Assembly (NCBI GenBank): GCA_036005845.1
Contig: DASYQD010000059.1
Span: 56,220-120,219 of the forward strand
Reading direction: 5' to 3'
Length of the DNA stretch: 64,000 nt
Source of the DNA: DASYQD01 sp036005845
GTDB taxonomy: Bacteria > Acidobacteriota > Thermoanaerobaculia > Multivoradales > JAIOJS01
Both the position numbers and the translations under genes were made by a program. Position 1 is the stretch's first letter, and each line of letters begins with the position of its first letter. Positions 27,987-38,619 of this stretch are shown here, in pieces. The notes under the pieces are model-generated. The model was not told the origin of the DNA. It made no database searches and saw only the letters and a program-made list of their open reading frames with translations.

Positions 27987-28568
27987 ATGCACAGACAGCT
28001 CACCGCCTTCGCCCTCGCCACCGTCGCCGTCCTCGGCACCGCTGCCGCCGCGCGCGCCGCCGAGCCCCAGCAGAAACAGGTCCGCCAGATGGTGATCGTG
28101 CACGCCGCCCCCGGCGACCACGCCGACGCCAAGGCGCTTCCCGACCCGTCGCAGATCCCCGGCGACCACCTCAAGGTCGACGACCTCGCCAGCTACACGG
28201 CCGGCGAGAGCCGCAGCTACACGACCGAGGGCGGCGCCGCGGTGACCATCACGCGCGCGCAACAGGGCGAGCGCTACACCCTGCGCGCCAATGGCAAGGA
28301 GATCGAGCTCGGCGGCGACCCCGCCGAGATGGCGGTCGCCGCCGGCGGCGAGGGCAGGCGCATCGTCATCCGCCACGAGGTGAAGTCGAAGGACGGCGCC
28401 GAGCAGGTCGAGGAGGAGCGCACCGTCGGCGGTCCGGCGATGGACCTCCTCGCCGACGCGGGCGACGGTGCCTCGACGCTCGTCGTCGAGATCGCCGGCG
28501 AGAAGGACGGCAAGCCGACGCGGCAGGTCGTCGTGCTCAAGACCGTGGAGAAGACCGAGCAGAAGTGA
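27987..28568 (+). CDS. Exported protein of unknown function
   Basis: A 193-residue protein with a strong Shine-Dalgarno (AAGGAGGAA, 27971-27979) and a signal peptide ending at AARAAE (about residue 24). The mature part is highly charged, with short beta-strand-like segments such as VTITRAQQGERYTLRANG. There is no membrane anchor or known motif. The 211 bases upstream hold no gene, only a weak hairpin (27798-27821) that may end the yebC transcript. Confidence 0.7.
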   Translation: MHRQLTAFALATVAVLGTAAAARAAEPQQKQVRQMVIVHAAPGDHADAKALPDPSQIPGDHLKVDDLASYTAGESRSYTTEGGAAVTITRAQQGERYTLRANGKEIELGGDPAEMAVAAGGEGRRIVIRHEVKSKDGAEQVEEERTVGGPAMDLLADAGDGASTLVVEIAGEKDGKPTRQVVVLKTVEKTEQK

Positions 28569-28697
28569 CCGCGGCGTTCGCGTCGCGGATCGCCGGAGTG
28601 CTGCGGGCGGGGCGACGAGCCCCGCCCGTCGCCATTTCGCCAACTCAGCGCCGCTCACGCAAGCCGCAGCCAAGGCCGGTGTTAGTGTCTCGGCGCC

Positions 28698-29753
28698 ATG
28701 ACACCCACCCCGCGCCGCTTCTGCTCCACGTTTCGCGTGGCGATCATGCTCTCCGCCCCGCTGCTGGTCGGCCTCACGGTGAGGCCGATCGCCGCCCAAC
28801 CGCAGCCGACGCCATCGTCTTCGCCGGCGCCGGCAGCCTCCTCGAGCCCGGCTTCCACTCCCGGCGCCGCGCCCACTCCGGCGCCGACGCCGCAGCCCGG
28901 CACCATGCCGGCGGTGCTCGCCACCTCGCAGCCCTCCGACTGGCAGCCGCTCGACCCCGAGAACACGCTCTACGTCGAGCTCGCCACCGGGCGGATCGTG
29001 ATCGCGCTCGCGCCGGCCTTCGCGCCCAACCACGTCGCCAACGTCAAGGCATTGGCCCGCCAGGGCTACTTCGACGGCGCCGCCGTGCTGCGCTCGCAGG
29101 AGAACTACGTCGTGCAGTGGGGCGACCCGCACGGCGACGACGAGGCCAAGGCGAAGCCGTTCGGCAACGCCAAGAAGAGCCTCGCCGCCGAGTTCGACCG
29201 CGCCAGCAAAGGCCTGCCGTTCGCGACGCTGCCCGACGGCGACGTCTACGCGCCCGAGGTCGGCTTCGCCAACGGCTTCCCCGCCGCGCGCGACGCGAAG
29301 ACCGGCCGCGCCTGGCTCACCCACTGCTACGCGATGGTCGGCGCCGGGCGCGGCAACACGGCTGATTCCGGCAGCGGCGCCGAGCTCTACGTCGTCATCG
29401 GCCACTCGCCGCGTCACCTCGACCGCAACGTCACGCTCCTCGGCCGCGTCGTCAAGGGCATGGAGCTGCTGACGACGCTGCCACGCGGCACCGGCCCGCT
29501 GGGTTTCTACACCGAGGAGTCGCAGTACGTGCCGCTGCGCTCAGTGCGCGTGGCGGCCGACGTGCCCGCGGCCGAGCGCGAGGCGCTCGAGGTGCTGCGC
29601 ACCGACACCAAGACCTTCACCGACCTCGTCGACTCGCGGCGCACGCGGCGCGAGGACTGGTTCCTCAACAAGAGCGGCAAGATCGAGCTCTGCAACGTGC
29701 CGCTGCCGGTGCGGCCGGTGACGGCGCCGGCCGCCGCGAAGCCGGCCGGTTGA
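28698..29753 (+). CDS. Exported cyclophilin-type peptidyl-prolyl isomerase
   Basis: A 351-residue protein with a signal peptide (to about residue 34), a Pro/Ala/Ser-rich linker (about 35-75) and a cyclophilin domain. The domain shows TGRIVIALAPAFAPNHVANVKALA, QGYFDGAAVLR, the core VVQWGDPHGD and THCYAMVGAGRGN. It is divergent from classical cyclophilins, with FHR and QGGD altered, so activity is likely but not proven. A helical tail of 70 residues follows. It should act on extracytoplasmic protein folding. TAGTGT ends nine bases before the ATG. Confidence 0.85.
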   Translation: MTPTPRRFCSTFRVAIMLSAPLLVGLTVRPIAAQPQPTPSSSPAPAASSSPASTPGAAPTPAPTPQPGTMPAVLATSQPSDWQPLDPENTLYVELATGRIVIALAPAFAPNHVANVKALARQGYFDGAAVLRSQENYVVQWGDPHGDDEAKAKPFGNAKKSLAAEFDRASKGLPFATLPDGDVYAPEVGFANGFPAARDAKTGRAWLTHCYAMVGAGRGNTADSGSGAELYVVIGHSPRHLDRNVTLLGRVVKGMELLTTLPRGTGPLGFYTEESQYVPLRSVRVAADVPAAEREALEVLRTDTKTFTDLVDSRRTRREDWFLNKSGKIELCNVPLPVRPVTAPAAAKPAG

Positions 29754-29821
29754 GCTGACATCGGTCGCCTTCGTCGCAGCGCGCTGCGTTGGCGACGAAG
29801 GCGCTCCAGCAACGAACAGCG

Positions 29822-30376
29822 ATGAGCCAACCGTTACCGCCGGCGCCGCCACCTTCCTCGACACCGCCGCCGCGCGCCGCCTACTGGACGCGCACGGCGC
29901 TCGTCCTCGCCGCCGTCCTGCTCGTTGCCGGCGGCTGGGTGCTGCTCTCCGCGCTCGGCGTGCGCCTGCCGCCACTGTCGCGCCACTGGCCGCTGTTCCT
30001 CATCGTCGGCGGCATCGCCTCGATCGCCGACTGGGCGCTGGTGTCGAAGCGCGCCGGCGCGCTCGGCCGCGGCGTCTTCGCCATCGCGCTCGGCGTGGAC
30101 CTCTACCTGGTGACCCTCCGCCGCATCCCGTGGCGCCACGTGCGCGGCTGGGGCCCGGGCATCTACCTGGCAGTCGGGCTCGCCTGCCTCGCCGCCTACG
30201 CCGTCGACGCCAAGCGCTCGCCGCGGCTGCTGGTGTTCGGCGTCCTCGGCGTCGGCCTGGCGATCACCTTCTGGGGCTGGGGCCAGGTGCCGCTCGGCAT
30301 CTTCTGGGGCGGATTGCTGCTGCTGCTCGGCGGCGCGCTGGTGGCGGCGGTCGTGCGCCGCGGCCGCGGCGCTTGA
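29822..30376 (+). CDS. Multi-pass membrane protein with LiaI/LiaF-like helices
   Basis: A 184-residue protein with a Pro-rich cytoplasmic lead (about residues 3-18) and six hydrophobic segments. The segments have the spacing of the LiaI-LiaF-like transmembrane region: LVLAAVLLVAGGWVLLSALG, LSRHWPLFLIVGGIASI, WGPGIYLAVGLACL and further helices. A start at 29789 is possible, but the ATG at 29822 gives a more normal N-terminus. Such proteins often belong to envelope-stress circuits. A sigma/anti-sigma operon lies downstream but is not obviously coupled. Confidence 0.75.
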   Translation: MSQPLPPAPPPSSTPPPRAAYWTRTALVLAAVLLVAGGWVLLSALGVRLPPLSRHWPLFLIVGGIASIADWALVSKRAGALGRGVFAIALGVDLYLVTLRRIPWRHVRGWGPGIYLAVGLACLAAYAVDAKRSPRLLVFGVLGVGLAITFWGWGQVPLGIFWGGLLLLLGGALVAAVVRRGRGA

Positions 30377-30499
30377 CGCCGGCCGTCTACGGGCGGGCGA
30401 AAGCGGCCATCCGCGCGCCAGGGTTAACCTTTCGCCGCCGATTTCGTTCTACTCCCCAACACGGCGCCACTCGGCGCCGGACCACCCACGGAGAGAACC

Positions 30500-30976
30500 A
30501 TGTCGGAACTCGTCCCCGCCATCATCATCGTCGGCCTCGCCGCCGTCCTCTTCTGGATCCTGCGCACCTTCTCGGACAACAACACCCGCCGCAAGCTCTT
30601 CGAGACCCGCGCCGGCATCCACCGCGACCTCGTCAACCGCTTCGCCTCCGGCGAGGAGCTGATCGCCTACATGAGCAGCCCCGCCGGCCGCGAGGTCTTC
30701 GGCCCCGCTGCCGTCGAGACGCCCAACCCGTTCAAGCGCATCCTCGGCGCCGTGCAGACCGGCATCGTGCTGGTGGCGGTCGGCAGCGGCCTCGTCACCC
30801 TCTCGCAGACCGGCTGGTACGGCAGCGACGGCCGCGACGGCTTCGCGTTCCTGGGCATCCTCTCCTTCGCCCTCGGCGCCGGCTTCCTCGTCTCCGCCTT
30901 CGCCGCCTGGAAGCTGTCCCGCCGCTTCGGCCTCATCGCGCCAAGCGCCGCGGCCGCAGCCCCGAGCGAGGAGTAG
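30500..30976 (+). CDS. Membrane protein upstream of the ECF sigma gene
   Basis: A 158-residue protein with three helices, at about 5-22, 88-106 and 115-137. Between helix 1 and 2 is a charged cytoplasmic segment, RRKLFETRAGIHRDLVNRFA. Shine-Dalgarno GGAGAG precedes the ATG. Only three bases separate its stop from the GTG of the sigma factor, so these form one operon with the anti-sigma gene. It may be part of the signal that the sigma pair responds to. No domain name is certain. Confidence 0.8.
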   Translation: MSELVPAIIIVGLAAVLFWILRTFSDNNTRRKLFETRAGIHRDLVNRFASGEELIAYMSSPAGREVFGPAAVETPNPFKRILGAVQTGIVLVAVGSGLVTLSQTGWYGSDGRDGFAFLGILSFALGAGFLVSAFAAWKLSRRFGLIAPSAAAAAPSEE

Positions 30977-30979
30977 CGC

Positions 30980-31564
30980 GTGGCCACGGCCGCGGTCCTC
31001 GCCTTCCCGCTGCGCGTCGCCTCCTCCGCCCGGACGGACGCCGCCACCGGCTGGTCGCAAGAGGAAGCCTTCCGCAGCTTCTACGCCGCCACCGCGCGCC
31101 CGCTGTGGGCCTACCTCCGCGCCTCCTGCGGCGACGGCGCGGTAGCCGACGACCTGCTGCAGGAGAGCTACCTGCGCCTGCTCACCGTCGACCTGCGCCA
31201 CGAAGGCGAGAGCGGCCAACGCGCCTACCTCTACCGCATCGCCGGCAACCTCCTGCGCGACCACTGGCGCCGCGAACGGCGCCGACCCACCGCGGCACCG
31301 CTCATCGACGACGACCATCCTCGCGACACCGGCACCAACCGCGCGGCCGCATCGGGCGACGCGCAGATGGACGTCCAGCGAGCGTTGGCGAAACTGGCGC
31401 CGCGCGACCGCCAACTCCTCTGGCTCGCCCACGTCGAAGGCGCCACCCACCGCGAAGTCGCCCGCGCCCTAGGCCTCGCCGCCGCCAGCGTGCGCGTGCT
31501 GCTCTTCCGCGCCCGCAGGCGATTGGCAGCCCAGCTCGGCGGTGCCGAAGCGAGATCGCGATGA
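30980..31564 (+). CDS. ECF-type RNA polymerase sigma factor
   Basis: A 194-residue sigma-70 family protein starting with GTG after GAGGAG. Region 2 includes FYAATARPLWAYLRASCG, VADDLLQESYLRLL and RAYLYRIAGNLLRDHWRRERR. Region 4 is LAKLAPRDRQLLWLAHVEG with the recognition helix HREVARALGLAAASVRVLLF. It overlaps the following anti-sigma gene by ATGA and should direct transcription of an envelope or stress regulon, probably including its own operon. Confidence 0.93.
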   Translation: MATAAVLAFPLRVASSARTDAATGWSQEEAFRSFYAATARPLWAYLRASCGDGAVADDLLQESYLRLLTVDLRHEGESGQRAYLYRIAGNLLRDHWRRERRRPTAAPLIDDDHPRDTGTNRAAASGDAQMDVQRALAKLAPRDRQLLWLAHVEGATHREVARALGLAAASVRVLLFRARRRLAAQLGGAEARSR

Positions 31565-32022
31565 AACGCGCTCTGCTCTCCTGCCGCCACGAAGCCGCCG
31601 TGCTCGAGGCAGCCCGCCACGGTCGCCTCGACGAAGAGCTCCGCACCCACGTTCGCGACTGCGACGCGTGCCGCGCCGCCGCTCAGACTGGCGCAGCCCT
31701 GCGCGAAGCCGCGGCCACATTCGCCATCGAAGCACACCTCCCCGATCCCATGGCGCTGCTGCGCCGCGCCACCGAAGAACGCCGCCGCCTCGCCACCGAG
31801 CGCGCACTACGCCCTCTCCAACTAGCCCGCGGCGGAGCCATCGCCGCCGCTGCCGGAGCCGCGGTCGGGCTGTTGCCGCGCCTATTGCCGCACCTGCACT
31901 GGCCCGAGCTCGCGCCGCTCCGCTCTCTGGCCGGCAGCGGCTGGCCCACCTGGCTGGCGATGGGTGCCCTGTTGATCACCCTGGTCGTCGGAGCGTTCTG
32001 GTTGCACTGGGAAGAAGCCTGA
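31561..32022 (+). CDS. Zinc-finger anti-sigma factor with membrane helices
   Basis: A 153-residue protein. The N-terminal zinc anti-sigma module contains HVRDCDAC (HxxxCxxC) preceded by SCRHEAAV. Two hydrophobic segments follow, at about 87-104 and 128-147. This is the usual anti-sigma topology: a cytoplasmic finger holds the ECF factor and the rest reports from the membrane. The start overlaps the sigma stop by four bases, which supports the pairing. Confidence 0.88.
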   Translation: MKRALLSCRHEAAVLEAARHGRLDEELRTHVRDCDACRAAAQTGAALREAAATFAIEAHLPDPMALLRRATEERRRLATERALRPLQLARGGAIAAAAGAAVGLLPRLLPHLHWPELAPLRSLAGSGWPTWLAMGALLITLVVGAFWLHWEEA

Positions 32023-32501
32023 CAGCAAGCTTGACGTTCCGGCGAGAGCGAAGCGAATCGCCGCCTCCGGCGACCACAGTGGCGCGCGAGTTGTGACGGG
32101 AAAGTCGGCGGCGCGCAGCCCAGCGCCCGAGCGGCACGACGAGCTCTCCGCTGCCGCGACAAAGGAGCGCGAGGCACAGAGTGTCAACGACCACGGCCGC
32201 ACTCGAGCTCGCCAACAGGAGGCTCGACAACCGCAGATGAAGGCGTTCGCGCCAGCCGGGTCCGGAGGGCGCCGCGGTGGGGCCTCCGCAGGGCGCACTG
32301 GTAACGCGGTCAAAGGCAACATCCGTACGACGCGCCCTGCGGCGAGCGAGCCTTCCTCACCTGCACACCTCGTAAGGCGAGCGTGCCCCACAGCGGCGCC
32401 CTCCGGACCCGGCAGCGAACGCCGGCCGCAGACCAGCAACCGCTCAGCCTCCTCGAGCGCTCCTCTTCGCCTTCACCAGCCGCCAGTCGCCGCCGCCAGC
32501 C
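32023..32501. other. 479-base stretch without a gene
   Basis: The region lies between the anti-sigma stop and the stop of the minus-strand hybrid kinase. Open frames here are long only because of high G+C, and their translations are Arg/Pro/Ala/Ser-rich with no recognisable motif. No tRNA, clear terminator or repeat was seen. It may be decayed sequence. Confidence 0.5.
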
Positions 32502-34682
<2,181 letters not shown>

Positions 34683-34818
34683 GTGGGCAGGGCCGGGCGG
34701 CGCCCAGAGCGTACCCCGGTTGCGACCCCGGCGCTGGCACGGGTATCGCAGCAGAAGCCGCGGATATCAGCGGGCGCCCCAGCAAGTCAGGCGGCCGTTC
34801 GTAGGAAAGGAGCTTCAC

Positions 34819-35178
34819 ATGGGACTGTTCTCGGAAAGACACGACGACGACGCCGAGCGTGAGGCGACGCGGCGCCATCGCGACGCTCAGCAGCGGCTCG
34901 CGGACGCCCGCGGTCGCCAACTCGAACGCCAGGGCTCGGGCCTCTCCTCGCCGAGCACCCATTCCGGCTATCCGGAAAGCAGCTGGCGCAAAGAGTTCGA
35001 CCTCTACGTGGTGAAGAAGGGGGACACCCTCGCCACCATCTCGCGCCAGGTCTACGGCGACACCAACCAGTGGCACCGCATCCAGCAGGCCAACCCGATC
35101 GTGCTCAAGAACCCCGAGCTGGTCCACTCGGGTCTGGTGCTGCGCATCCCCAAGGGCGACGGCAAGCCGCTCGCCTGA
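34819..35178 (+). CDS. Cytoplasmic LysM-domain protein
   Basis: A 119-residue protein with AAGGAG six bases before the ATG and no signal peptide. A charged helical lead (about 1-50) is followed by a single LysM domain (about 62-113): DLYVVKKGDTLATISRQVYG, WHRIQQANP, and LVLRIPKG. In proteins such as BON-LysM (YgaU) this domain acts without export. Peptidoglycan contact is therefore not assured. Confidence 0.85.
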   Translation: MGLFSERHDDDAEREATRRHRDAQQRLADARGRQLERQGSGLSSPSTHSGYPESSWRKEFDLYVVKKGDTLATISRQVYGDTNQWHRIQQANPIVLKNPELVHSGLVLRIPKGDGKPLA

Positions 35179-35186
35179 CGGCCATA

Positions 35187-35224
35187 CGACGGCGCTCCCG
35201 CTCGCTGCGATCGGAGCGCCGTCG
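35187..35224 (+). terminator. Long hairpin after the LysM gene
   Basis: CGACGGCGCTCC and GGAGCGCCGTCG form a perfect 12-bp stem with a 14-base loop, nine bases after the LysM stop codon. There is no U-tract, so it may protect the 3' end or terminate inefficiently. Confidence 0.45.
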
Positions 35225-35246
35225 GACTCAAACCGACGCACGTTGA

Positions 35247-35300
35247 CGCCGCGCGGAAGGCGCGGCGCAATGTGTCTTGGCGCCGCGCGAATGCGCGGCG
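35247..35300. repeat. Tandem GC-rich palindromes (REP-like)
   Basis: CGCCGCGC-GGAAG-GCGCGGCG (35247-35267) and CGCCGCGC-GAAT-GCGCGGCG (35281-35300) are two perfect 8-bp stems separated by 13 bases. The inner pair can also fold together. The same 8-mers form the palindromes at 17641-17664, which points to a dispersed element of this genome. Confidence 0.6.
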
Positions 35301-35308
35301 CGAGGCGT

Positions 35309-36244
35309 TCAGGCGGCGGCGCCTTCGGTGGCCGCCGGCGCCGCATCGTGGTGGCGCGCTAGCCGCAGCGGGTCGAGCAGCTCGCCGTTCGGACCCGCCG
35401 CCACCGCCACCAGCTCGCGCGGCGGCTCCTTCAGGTCCCACACCACCCCGACAGTCGCGAGCGCGCGCAGCACGTAGTAGGTCACGTCGACCTCCCACCA
35501 GAAGAACCCCTGACGCGTCGACGCCTTGTAGTAGTGGTGGTTGTTGTGCCACCCCTCGCCGAGCGTGATCAGTGCGAGCACCCAACTGTTGCGGCTGTCG
35601 TCGGTGGTGCGGAAGCGGCGGCGCCCGAACATGTGGGTGAGGCTGTTGATGGCGAACGTCGCGTGCCAGGTGAGCACGGTGCTGAAGAAGAAGCCCCAGA
35701 AGAGCCAGGGCGCGCCGCCGATGGCGTAGAGCGCGATGGCGAGCAGCACGCCGGGCAGGGCGTGCCAGCGGTCGAGCCACACCAGCTCGGGATAGCGCGC
35801 CAGGTCGCCGACGCGCTCGTAGTTGGTCTCGTCGTTGGCTTCGTCGAGCACCCAGCCGACGTGGGCGCGCAGGAAACCCAAGAGGCCCGGCGAATGGAGG
35901 TCGCCGTGCTGGTCGCTGTGACGGTGGTGGTGGCGGTGATGCGCCGCCCACCAGAGCGCGCCGCGCTGCAGCGACAGCGCGCCGAGCACCGCCAGCACGT
36001 ACTGGAACGCGCGGCTGGTCTTGAAGGTGCGGTGCGAGAAGTAGCGGTGGAAGCCGCCGGTGATGGCGAACATCTTGAGCAGGTAGAGGCCGAGGCAGAG
36101 CGCCACCAGCGACCAGCGGAAGGGGACGAAGAAGATCCCCAGCGCGGCGAGGTGGGAGAGCACGAAGGGGATGCTCGACCACTTGAAGGTGATGGGAGCC
36201 GACTCCGCGGCGGGCGATGCGAGGATCTCGCTCATGTGCGTCAT
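35309..36244 (-). CDS. Acyl-CoA/acyl-lipid desaturase (delta-9 type)
   Basis: A 311-residue integral membrane di-iron desaturase. The three histidine boxes are present: HRYFSH (about residues 66-71), HHRHHHRHSD (about 101-110) and GWHNNHHYY (about 238-246). Hydrophobic pairs of helices flank them. It introduces a cis double bond into saturated acyl chains and so adjusts membrane fluidity. MTHMSEI gives two possible starts, at 36244 and 36235. The 3' end lies next to the GC palindromes. Confidence 0.93.
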   Translation of the reverse strand: MTHMSEILASPAAESAPITFKWSSIPFVLSHLAALGIFFVPFRWSLVALCLGLYLLKMFAITGGFHRYFSHRTFKTSRAFQYVLAVLGALSLQRGALWWAAHHRHHHRHSDQHGDLHSPGLLGFLRAHVGWVLDEANDETNYERVGDLARYPELVWLDRWHALPGVLLAIALYAIGGAPWLFWGFFFSTVLTWHATFAINSLTHMFGRRRFRTTDDSRNSWVLALITLGEGWHNNHHYYKASTRQGFFWWEVDVTYYVLRALATVGVVWDLKEPPRELVAVAAGPNGELLDPLRLARHHDAAPAATEGAAA

Positions 36245-36323
36245 TGTCAGCCGCGCCGGCGCGGCGCGGCGTCAGCGCTCGGTCAGTCGTCTGTCATGGA
36301 ACTGTCCCCTCGCGGCAGTCGGT

Positions 36324-36329
36324 TAGCAT
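36324..36329 (+). promoter_or_regulatory. -10 box TAGCAT, leaderless arrangement
   Basis: TAGCAT ends six bases before the GTG at 36336. No Shine-Dalgarno is visible in front of the histidine kinase gene. Confidence 0.4.
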
Positions 36330-36335
36330 CGACGC

Positions 36336-37277
36336 GTGAAGCGCAAGCGCCGCTCGCCCATCGTCGCGGCCTACGTGCTGTCGCTCATCGTCACCATCGC
36401 GCTCTTGGTGGTGTGGGTGGTCTACATCGTGCGCTCGGTGGCGCGCATCCACACCATGGCCGGCCGCGTCGGTGTCGGCGGCGAGAACAGCCACTGGATC
36501 GTGCTCGCCGTCGGCTGCGTGCTCTTCTTCCTCTTGATCGCCGGCTTGACGTGGCAGCTCGCGCAGGCGCTGGCGGCGCGCCGCTATTCGCTCAAGCAGG
36601 AAGAGTTCGTCTCCAACGTCACTCACGAGCTGAAGACGCCGCTCGCCGCCATCAAGCTCCACGCGCAGACGCTGCGTGAAGGCGGCCTGCAGCCGGCGCA
36701 GCAGGCGCGCTCGCTCGACTTGGTGCTGCAACAGGCCGACCGCATGGCGCGGCTGGTCGACGACGTGCTCGAGAGCAGCCGCCAGCTCGCCCGCAAGCGG
36801 CCGCTCGCCCTGCAGCCGCTCGACGTCGCCGAGTTCTTCACTGGCTACTTCGCCGAGGCGAGCCCGCGCGTCGAGGCGCAGGGCGTCCACCTCGCCTGGC
36901 AGCTCGACTCGCGGGCGCGCGTGCTGGCCGCGTCCGAGGCGCTCGACCGGGTGATGAACAACCTGCTCGACAACGCGGCGCGCTTCTCGCACAAGGGCGG
37001 CGAGGTGCGCTGCCGCGTCGCCGACGAGGACGGCCAGGTGCGCATCGTCGTCGAGGACGACGGCGTCGGCATCCCGCGCCACGAGCTGGAGCACGTCTTC
37101 GACCGCTTCTACCAGGCCGGCAACGTGCGCGACGGGCGGCGCCGCGGCACCGGCCTCGGCCTCGCCATCGTCGCCGGCCTGGTGCAGGAGATGCGCGGCC
37201 GCGTGCGCGCACGGTCGCAGGAAGGACAGCCGGGCACCACCTTCGTCGTCGAGCTGCCGAAGCTGGAGACCGCATGA
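36336..37277 (+). CDS. Sensor histidine kinase, partner of the OmpR-type regulator
   Basis: A 313-residue kinase starting with GTG. Two membrane helices (about 9-32 and 54-75) enclose a very short periplasmic loop of about 20 residues, so the signal is probably sensed in the membrane. HisKA has FVSNVTHELKTPLAAIKLHA. The ATPase domain has LLDNAARFSHKGG, VEDDGVGIPRHE and RGTGLGLAIVAGLV. It overlaps the response regulator by ATGA and should phosphorylate it. Confidence 0.93.
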   Translation: MKRKRRSPIVAAYVLSLIVTIALLVVWVVYIVRSVARIHTMAGRVGVGGENSHWIVLAVGCVLFFLLIAGLTWQLAQALAARRYSLKQEEFVSNVTHELKTPLAAIKLHAQTLREGGLQPAQQARSLDLVLQQADRMARLVDDVLESSRQLARKRPLALQPLDVAEFFTGYFAEASPRVEAQGVHLAWQLDSRARVLAASEALDRVMNNLLDNAARFSHKGGEVRCRVADEDGQVRIVVEDDGVGIPRHELEHVFDRFYQAGNVRDGRRRGTGLGLAIVAGLVQEMRGRVRARSQEGQPGTTFVVELPKLETA

Positions 37278-38062
37278 GCCGCATCCTCGTCGTCGAGGAC
37301 GAAGAGGCGATCGCCGAGGGGCTGTTGCTCAACCTCGGGCGCAAGGGACACGAAGGCGAGCTGGCGCGCGACGGCGCCGAGGCGCTGCGACGCGCGCGCG
37401 ACGGCGGCTGGGACTTGATCCTCCTCGACGTGCGGCTGCCCGAGGTGGACGGCTTCGAGGTGGTGCGCCGGCTGCGCGACGCCGGCGACCTGACGCCGAT
37501 CCTCATGCTCACGGCGCGCGACCAGCCGGACGACAAGGTCTACGGCCTCAAGCTCGGCGCCGACGACTACCTGGTGAAGCCCTTCGACCTCGGCGAGCTG
37601 CTGGCGCGGGTGGAGAGCCTGCTGCGGCGGCGGGCGTGGACGAACGGTGGCGCCACGGCCGCGGGCGAGCGCGCAGGGCAGCGCGGCGAAAGCACGGGCA
37701 GCGCGAGTGCGCCGGCCGGGCGCTTCGGCGCGCCGGCAGTCGCCGCGGCGCCGGCGACGCCGCAGCGCCTCGACTTCGGCGACTACTGGGTCGACTTCTC
37801 CACCTACGAAGCGAAGACGCGCTCCGGCATCGTCCAGCTCTCGCAGAAGGAGATCGCCGTGCTGCGCGTCTTCGCGGCGCGCCCCGGCCAGGTGGTGACG
37901 CGGCGCGAGCTGCTGGCGACCGTATGGGAGCTGCCCCACCACCCCAACACCCGCGTCGTCGACAACGTCATCGTCGCGCTTCGCAAGTCCTTCGAAGACA
38001 GCGCCTGGCGCCCGCGCCACATCCTCTCCGTGCGCGGCGTCGGCTATCGCTTCGTGCCATAG
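37274..38062 (+). CDS. OmpR-family response regulator
   Basis: A 262-residue regulator. The receiver domain has the acidic pair in VVEDEEA, the phospho-acceptor Asp in LILLDVRLPEVDGFE and Lys in DDYLVKPFDL. A long Ala/Gly-rich linker (about 127-165) separates it from the winged-helix DNA-binding domain, which shows VQLSQKEIAVLRVFAARPGQ and RVVDNVIVALRKSFE and ends VRGVGYRFVP. The long linker is unusual for the family. It is controlled by the kinase encoded just upstream. Confidence 0.95.
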   Translation: MSRILVVEDEEAIAEGLLLNLGRKGHEGELARDGAEALRRARDGGWDLILLDVRLPEVDGFEVVRRLRDAGDLTPILMLTARDQPDDKVYGLKLGADDYLVKPFDLGELLARVESLLRRRAWTNGGATAAGERAGQRGESTGSASAPAGRFGAPAVAAAPATPQRLDFGDYWVDFSTYEAKTRSGIVQLSQKEIAVLRVFAARPGQVVTRRELLATVWELPHHPNTRVVDNVIVALRKSFEDSAWRPRHILSVRGVGYRFVP

Positions 38063-38075
38063 CGGCTCTCACGCC

Positions 38076-38081
38076 TATACT
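38076..38081 (+). promoter_or_regulatory. -10 box TATACT, leaderless arrangement
   Basis: TATACT ends five bases before the ATG at 38087. No Shine-Dalgarno is present. Confidence 0.45.
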
Positions 38082-38086
38082 GCCTC

Positions 38087-38611
38087 ATGCAAGCACTCGC
38101 CTTTTGGAAGGCCGTCGCCGTGGACGAAGCCAACCTGTTGGAGCGGTTTCGAGCCCTGCTCGAAGACAACGGCATCGAGTACTGCGTCGTCGGCGGCCAG
38201 GCGGTCAATGCCTACGCGGAGCCGCTCGTCAGTCTCGATCTCGACGTCGCAGTGGGCGATGCGGATCGCGAGCGCTTCCTCGATCTCGCCGAGGCGGCCG
38301 GGCTCCGAGCTGAGCATTTCCCGCACAGCGTCAACCTGTCGCACGCCGACTCCGACCTCCGCATCCAGATCCAGACCGATCCACGCTACGGCGACTTTCC
38401 GCGGCGGGCGCAGCGTCGAAGCGTGCTCGGCTTGGACCTGCTCGTGGCCGGCCTCGAGGACGTGGTCCGCGGCAAGGTGTGGGCGGCCCAGGACCCTTCG
38501 CGGCGAGCGAGCAAGCACCTCAAAGATCTCGCCGACCTGGCGCGGTTGGCCGAAGCGCATCCCGGCGTTCGCGAGCTGATCCCGGTCGAGCTGTTGGAAC
38601 GCCTCCAATAG
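38087..38611 (+). CDS. Nucleotidyltransferase-fold protein (AbiEii/DUF6036-like)
   Basis: A 174-residue protein with the minimal nucleotidyltransferase signature. GIEYCVVGGQAVNAYAE (about residues 26-42) provides the GG helix, and SLDLDVAV (about 45-52) provides the two catalytic Asp. The later helix VVRGKVWAAQD and DLADLARLAEAHP match AbiEii-like proteins. Such proteins act as toxins that modify tRNA ends, or have unknown roles. No antitoxin gene is adjacent, since HrpB starts eight bases downstream. The 55089 gene is a second member of this broad fold. Confidence 0.8.
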   Translation: MQALAFWKAVAVDEANLLERFRALLEDNGIEYCVVGGQAVNAYAEPLVSLDLDVAVGDADRERFLDLAEAAGLRAEHFPHSVNLSHADSDLRIQIQTDPRYGDFPRRAQRRSVLGLDLLVAGLEDVVRGKVWAAQDPSRRASKHLKDLADLARLAEAHPGVRELIPVELLERLQ

Positions 38612-38619
38612 CGGCGACG